DNA of 8,383 nt from NCBI GenBank assembly GCA_964632995.1, contig CAZWDL010000195.1:1-8383 (forward strand), written 5' to 3'. Within the stretch, counting starts at the first letter, position 1. Every line of letters starts with the position of its first letter. Position numbers and translations under genes: made by a program. The notes beneath the pieces are model-generated. The model was not told the origin of the DNA and searched no databases. It saw only the letters and a program-made list of their open reading frames with translations. This document shows positions 5,895-8,383 of this stretch, in pieces. Origin of the DNA: CAZWDL01 sp964632995. Lineage in GTDB: Bacteria > Bacteroidota > Bacteroidia > Chitinophagales > Saprospiraceae.

Positions 5895-6161
5895 AGGCGC
5901 CCTGGAAGGCGCCGCCCGACGCGAAAGGCGGCGCCTTTGAGGGCGACTCCTCTCTGCTTGCCCTTGCTCCTCACCAAAGTCTCCCTTTTCTACTACCACT
6001 GAGCAGGGCCGCCGCGCTTACGCAGTTGTCTGAACCGGGATTACCTCGATGGAAGGATGGCCGGGATGCCCTCCCCCGTCAAGAGGTCCTTTCCCAGAAC
6101 CTCCTGGGTTACCGCTTGAAAATCATAAGGAATCATATAAGATCATAATTGATCAGTGTAC
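5895..6161 (+). repeat. Repeat R4 of the inter-cassette repeat, with an insertion
   Basis: The left arm of the first hairpin (5895-5916) is identical to R1, R2 and R5, while the right arm (5927-5948) has several changes. About 45-50 nt of unrelated sequence (roughly 5959-6008) sits between CTCTGCT and CCGCGCTTACGCA. The G-rich stretch and second hairpin follow. Four ATCATA/ATCA units begin at 6122, 6132, 6142 and 6152, exactly 10 bp apart. The stop codon of the XRE gene lies inside the end of the repeat. Confidence 0.88.
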
Positions 6162-6377
6162 TATCCCTCCCACCGTCGTCCCCAGCGCCCCCGCAATCCG
6201 CACCAGGTTCAGCACCGAAATATTCCGCTCCCCCCTTTCCACCGATCCGATGTAGGTGCGATCCAGTTCGGCTTCGAAAGCCAGCGCTTCCTGTGAGAGG
6301 CCTTTCTGCTTACGTTTTTCCCGTATGGCGGCGCCCACTTGCCGGAGTATCGCCTTTTCTTCTTCGGTATAAGCCAT
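6153..6377 (-). CDS. XRE-family HTH transcriptional regulator
   Basis: This 74-aa protein is essentially a single XRE/Cro helix-turn-helix domain, in size and design like the controller proteins of restriction-modification or toxin loci. The region AAIREKRKQKGLSQEALAF gives helices 1-2, then the recognition helix LDRTYIGSVERGERN, then ISVLNLVRIAGALG. ATG at 6377 is the likely start; a TTG one codon earlier is possible. It is divergent from the E5-like toxin gene, and the 116-bp gap holds a 10-bp direct repeat that may be its operator. A decayed paralogue at 230-433 sits in the same position in cassette A. It probably represses the divergent promoter and itself; this is inference from layout. 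Confidence 0.85.
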   Translation of the reverse strand: MAYTEEEKAILRQVGAAIREKRKQKGLSQEALAFEAELDRTYIGSVERGERNISVLNLVRIAGALGTTVGGIVH

Positions 6378-6412
6378 CAATTTTCCGTTTTCGGGAAAAA
6401 TCAGGCAATGAA

Positions 6413-6437
6413 GACTATAAGTCTACGGACTATAAGT
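6413..6437. promoter_or_regulatory. Direct repeat, possible XRE operator
   Basis: GACTATAAGT occurs twice, at 6413-6422 and 6428-6437, with a 5-nt spacer, in the gap between the divergent XRE and toxin genes. A 15-bp period places both copies on related faces for two bound dimers. I do not see the same motif beside the decayed XRE copy. Confidence 0.4.
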
Positions 6438-6493
6438 ATCATTTTTAAAAAAAACGCTTATCTTGTACGCAACCTTAATCAAAACCGATTTCT

Positions 6494-6991
6494 ATGCAAG
6501 CATCCAGCCCCCACGCTTCCGGTCGACAGCAATTGTTTTTTCTATTATTGGCTTCAGTAACCTGTCTGTTTTTCCTATGGATCGGCGCCAACCGGACAAC
6601 AGAACCTCCTCCAGACTTCCACCTAAGCGGAATACTCCATACCTCTCCCCCACCCGAGATAGCTATCGAGCTGACGGATCAACAACTGACCGAACTCACC
6701 GAGGCCTACAATTCCGGCTTCGATCATCCTGATCCCAATCAAAACGATCCCTGCCAGCGCCTGCAGCTATTGCCCTACAAAAAGCTGTCAGCCTGGCGCA
6801 AGCAGTTTCGCAAGCGGGGTTTTACGATGGAAAAAATAAAAGACATGCTAAAAAACGGCCGACGGGAACCATATACGCATCCCGAAAAAGGCGTAACTTA
6901 CACTAAAATCTACGACCGGCAAGGCAATTGGATAGTTGTCGATTTCTTAGATTGCCTCATCTGGCAGGTCGCTCCCTATAACTTCAAATAA
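6494..6991 (+). CDS. Membrane-anchored putative toxin with colicin E5-like RNase domain
   Basis: This 165-aa protein has a hydrophobic segment at residues 13-31 (LFFLLLASVTCLFFLWIG), a signal anchor or poor lipoprotein signal (SVTC is not a good lipobox), then a Pro-rich linker and a basic C-terminal domain. Residues 97-160 (KLSAWRKQFRKRGFTMEKI, KDMLKNGRREPYTHPEKG, VTYTKIYDRQGNWIVVD and LIWQVA) follow the pattern of colicin E5-type ribonuclease domains, which cut tRNA anticodon loops: an RGFT helix start, a basic G-R-R turn, then two strands ending in VVVD and a QV strand. This assignment is from pattern memory; other BECR-fold toxins are possible. The stop overlaps the ATG of the acidic gene (TAATG), the usual toxin-immunity coupling. 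A stand-alone small anchored form is unusual, as this domain normally sits at the tip of large secreted proteins. Confidence 0.6.
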   Translation: MQASSPHASGRQQLFFLLLASVTCLFFLWIGANRTTEPPPDFHLSGILHTSPPPEIAIELTDQQLTELTEAYNSGFDHPDPNQNDPCQRLQLLPYKKLSAWRKQFRKRGFTMEKIKDMLKNGRREPYTHPEKGVTYTKIYDRQGNWIVVDFLDCLIWQVAPYNFK

Positions 6992-7251
6992 TGGAAACCG
7001 GACAAGAAATCACAGTATACGTCAAAGCCCTCTCCAGCGGCGAATGGTTCGGCGGCTGGGCGCCGGTACAGGCACGACTGGAATGGATGCGCCAAGATGA
7101 ACAGGCTGCCCTATTTACCCTCACCGAACCCGATCTGGATGAGGATGATGAGTATGAGTTCTTTCGAGAGGGAGCACTGCTGCTGGCGGTGCGGGAAGAG
7201 GGAAATTTTAAGGTGAAAACCGGGTTGGTAGTGGACAAAACTAACGTGTAG
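6991..7251 (+). CDS. Small acidic protein, putative immunity protein of the E5-like toxin
   Basis: The 86-aa protein has no signal peptide. It contains EWFGGWAP (18-25), EWMRQDEQAALFTL (31-44), the acidic run PDLDEDDEYEFF (47-58) and a C-terminal strand-like part (FKVKTGLVVDKTNV). Its ATG overlaps the stop of the upstream toxin by one base, so expression is coupled. Net charge is strongly negative, as in immunity proteins that mimic RNA for basic nucleases. The paralogue at 1954-2220 differs at seven of 86 positions. The gene also precedes repeats R1, R3 and R4 as fragments. Function is inferred from layout and charge; I do not recognise the family. Confidence 0.8.
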   Translation: METGQEITVYVKALSSGEWFGGWAPVQARLEWMRQDEQAALFTLTEPDLDEDDEYEFFREGALLLAVREEGNFKVKTGLVVDKTNV

Positions 7252-7256
7252 TCGCG

Positions 7257-7469
7257 AGGCGCCCTGGAAGGCGCCGCCCGACACGAGAGGCGGCGCTTTC
7301 CAGAGCGCCTCCTCTCTGCTGGTCACCGCGCTTACGCAGTTGCCTGAACCGGGATGATCGGGATGGAAGGATGGCCGGGATGCCTGCCTTGCACTCCAGG
7401 AGGTCCTTTCCCAGGAACTCCTGGGTTTACTGCTCGACAATCATAAAAGATCATAACCAATCAGTGTAC
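7257..7469 (+). repeat. Repeat R5 of the inter-cassette repeat
   Basis: The first hairpin pairs 7257-7278 with 7289-7310, with one C-A mismatch and one G-U wobble. The G-rich stretch at 7349-7382 has GGGATG or GGATG four times. The second hairpin has TTTCCCA in its loop and one change in the right arm (GGAACTCCTGGG). Two ATCATAA units and ATCAGTGTAC end the repeat, just before the stop codon of the MazG-like gene. Confidence 0.9.
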
Positions 7470-7471
7470 CA

Positions 7472-7792
7472 TCACAACGCATCGTACTTCTCATTCCGCC
7501 CCCGCGCCTTATCAACAGGATACTTCTCCTTATTCTTCTCCAGTTTCTCCAGTACAATCTCCCGCACATCCAGCTCGTAATGCGCCGCCAGCAGGAAGGC
7601 AGAATAGAAGACATCCGCCAGTTCGTCGCGGAGCTGCTCCCGGTTCACTTCATCCGGATCCTGCTTCCAGAGGAAAAGCTCCAGCAGCTCCCCGGCTTCC
7701 ACATTCAGACACATGGCTATGTCCTTTCCCGTATGATACTGCGCCCAGTCGCGGGCGTCGCGGAATTGGAGAATGGATTGGATTACTTCCTG
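7472..7792 (-). pseudogene. MazG-like nucleotide pyrophosphohydrolase, start codon lost
   Basis: The sequence matches the compact MazG-like (RS21-C6/dCTPase type) family that hydrolyses nucleoside triphosphates to monophosphates. It has FRDARDWAQYHTGKDIAM, VEAGELLELFLW (the first E-x-x-E metal motif) and DELADVFYSAFLLA (the second E-x-x-D motif), ending in EKNKEKYPVDKARG. The family N-terminus is readable upstream as far as EVIQSILQF, where a TAA at 7793-7795 cuts it off; no ATG, GTG or TTG lies in that stretch. The first usable ATG is at 7714, giving 80 aa without the first helix. The break coincides with the change from GC-rich to AT-rich DNA, so the 5' end was probably removed by a rearrangement. 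A shortened protein from 7714 may or may not fold. Confidence 0.7.
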
Positions 7793-8080
7793 TTAGGACC
7801 CCAAGTTAAATAGTTACGATGAATGTTATTTAGCCGCATAAACTTATTTCTTTGTTTTTTTTTTAAAAAAAACCAAAGAACCATTAAAAACTAATATATT
7901 AACGATAAAAATTCATGAGTGGTTAGAAAAGAAATAAAAGCATTTTCAGGCAACTTATCGTTCGGTTTAGTTTAGGGAAGGTACATTTAAAATACTTTAC
8001 CTGGCGAGAAAATAAAGCCGAGAGTTGAACAATAGAAAACCTCGCTTTGATAGAGATTTATTCACATATATTTAAAATTT
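7793..8080. other. AT-rich intergenic region
   Basis: This stretch is much richer in AT than the sequence to its left and shows no coding frame or repeat-family sequence. It contains an AT-rich hairpin (7848-7880) and, just before the 96-aa gene, a weak promoter-like pair: TTTG (8046-8049) and TATATTTA (8067-8074). Nothing else is recognised. Confidence 0.6.
7848..7880. terminator. AT-rich hairpin
   Basis: TTCTTTG plus a T-run (7848-7864) is complementary to an A-run plus CCAAAGAA (7865-7880), with one mismatch. It could form a long AT stem with runs on both sides. No intact gene ends here, so it may be only a remnant or a cruciform-prone tract. Confidence 0.3.
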
Positions 8081-8371
8081 ATGGACCTTGAAGTAATAAA
8101 ACAGCTAATATCTAAAGGGGAAACAGAAAAAGCAATGAATCATCTGTCCGCTTATGCAAAACTCACTATAATACCATCTAATATTTATGCTTTATTACTT
8201 GTCGCAAGATTCAACAGGCTAAGAAAACATAAACTTCGTGGAACGATAACTGACGATAACTATGAACACAAAATCAATAAAATTAACAATGAAATATTAG
8301 AATTAATAACCTTTCTTGAAAAACCTAACCCGGATTATTCACCGAACCAGGCTGATTTCAAATTTCGGTAA
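8081..8371 (+). CDS. Stand-alone EAD11-like effector-associated domain protein
   Basis: The 96-aa protein resembles effector-associated domain 11 (EAD11), a small helical death-like adaptor domain of bacterial conflict systems. It has an N-terminal helix with the family-like pattern VIKQLISKGETEKAMNHL, then NIYALLLVARFNRLRKHKLR, GTITDDNYEHKINKINNEI and LELITFLE. In known systems EADs sit at the N-terminus of caspase, protease or NTPase proteins and pair by like-with-like contact with an adaptor. Here the domain fills almost the whole protein, followed by only about 17 residues (NPDYSPNQADFKFR) and a stop. It may be the adaptor half of a system lying to the right of the window, or a truncated piece. 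AT content is clearly higher than in the cassettes to the left, so its origin differs. Confidence 0.65.
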   Translation: MDLEVIKQLISKGETEKAMNHLSAYAKLTIIPSNIYALLLVARFNRLRKHKLRGTITDDNYEHKINKINNEILELITFLEKPNPDYSPNQADFKFR

Positions 8372-8383
8372 TATTTCGAGTTG

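Noticed and set aside
6149..6448. Plus-strand frame of 99 codons over the XRE gene (also 274-519)
   Set aside because: Antisense to the clear HTH coding sequence, Pro/Arg-rich, and conserved only through the duplicated XRE gene.
21..7469. CRISPR array or integron attC series
   Set aside because: Repeats are over 200 bp and 1-2 kb or more apart with genes between, unlike CRISPR. Cassettes hold divergent genes and no integrase or attC core sites are seen, unlike integrons.
8046..8074. Promoter for the 96-aa gene
   Set aside because: TTTG and TATATTTA are present, but the 17-nt spacing is short for the Bacteroidota pattern and the region is so AT-rich that such matches are expected by chance; mentioned only in the intergenic entry.

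Overview
The window looks like an accessory, defence-rich and decaying island from a Bacteroidota genome, perhaps a Saprospira/Lewinella-type relative. This placement is inferred from the gene families (an EAD11-like effector-associated domain and an RloA/RloB pair), from weak or absent Shine-Dalgarno signals, and from promoter-like boxes resembling the Bacteroidota -33/-7 type. No rRNA, tRNA, transposase, integrase or CRISPR array is visible.

The organising principle is a repeat of about 210-270 bp present five times in the same orientation: R1 at 21-230, R2 at 2220-2430, R3 (truncated) at 3608-3720, R4 at 5895-6161 and R5 at 7257-7469. Each repeat holds a long GGCGCC-rich hairpin, a G-rich GGGATG stretch, a second hairpin (CCAGGAGGTCC / GGACCTCCTGG) and, except in R3, ATCATAA units about 10 bp apart. 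Each repeat lies between convergent genes. On its left it follows the end of the same small acidic protein gene (intact at 1954-2220 and 6991-7251, relics before R3 and R4, only the last codons before R1). On its right a minus-strand gene ends. Between repeats lie different divergent cassettes.

Cassette A (230-2220): a decayed XRE regulator (-), then an operon of a 314-aa unknown, a 139-aa unknown and the acidic protein. Cassette B (2431-3600): a minus-strand relic, a relic resembling the 314-aa gene, a 209-aa unknown, a relic of the 139-aa gene and a relic of the acidic gene. Cassette C (3768-5866): an RloA-like ATPase and a frameshifted RloB-like TOPRIM protein (-), then relics of the 139-aa gene and of the acidic gene. 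Cassette D (6153-7251): an intact XRE regulator (-) divergent from a small membrane-anchored protein with a colicin E5-like ribonuclease domain, whose stop codon overlaps the start of the acidic gene. Cassette E (7472-8371): a 5'-truncated MazG-like pyrophosphohydrolase (-), an abrupt change to AT-rich DNA, and a stand-alone 96-aa EAD11-like protein.

Working interpretation (inference): the acidic protein is the immunity partner of the E5-like toxin. The toxin survives only in cassette D. Elsewhere a scar resembling the last toxin codons (APYNFK, stop) precedes the acidic gene or its relic, suggesting orphan immunity genes. The repeats probably let homologous recombination swap, duplicate and delete the toxin, regulator and anti-phage cassettes between them.
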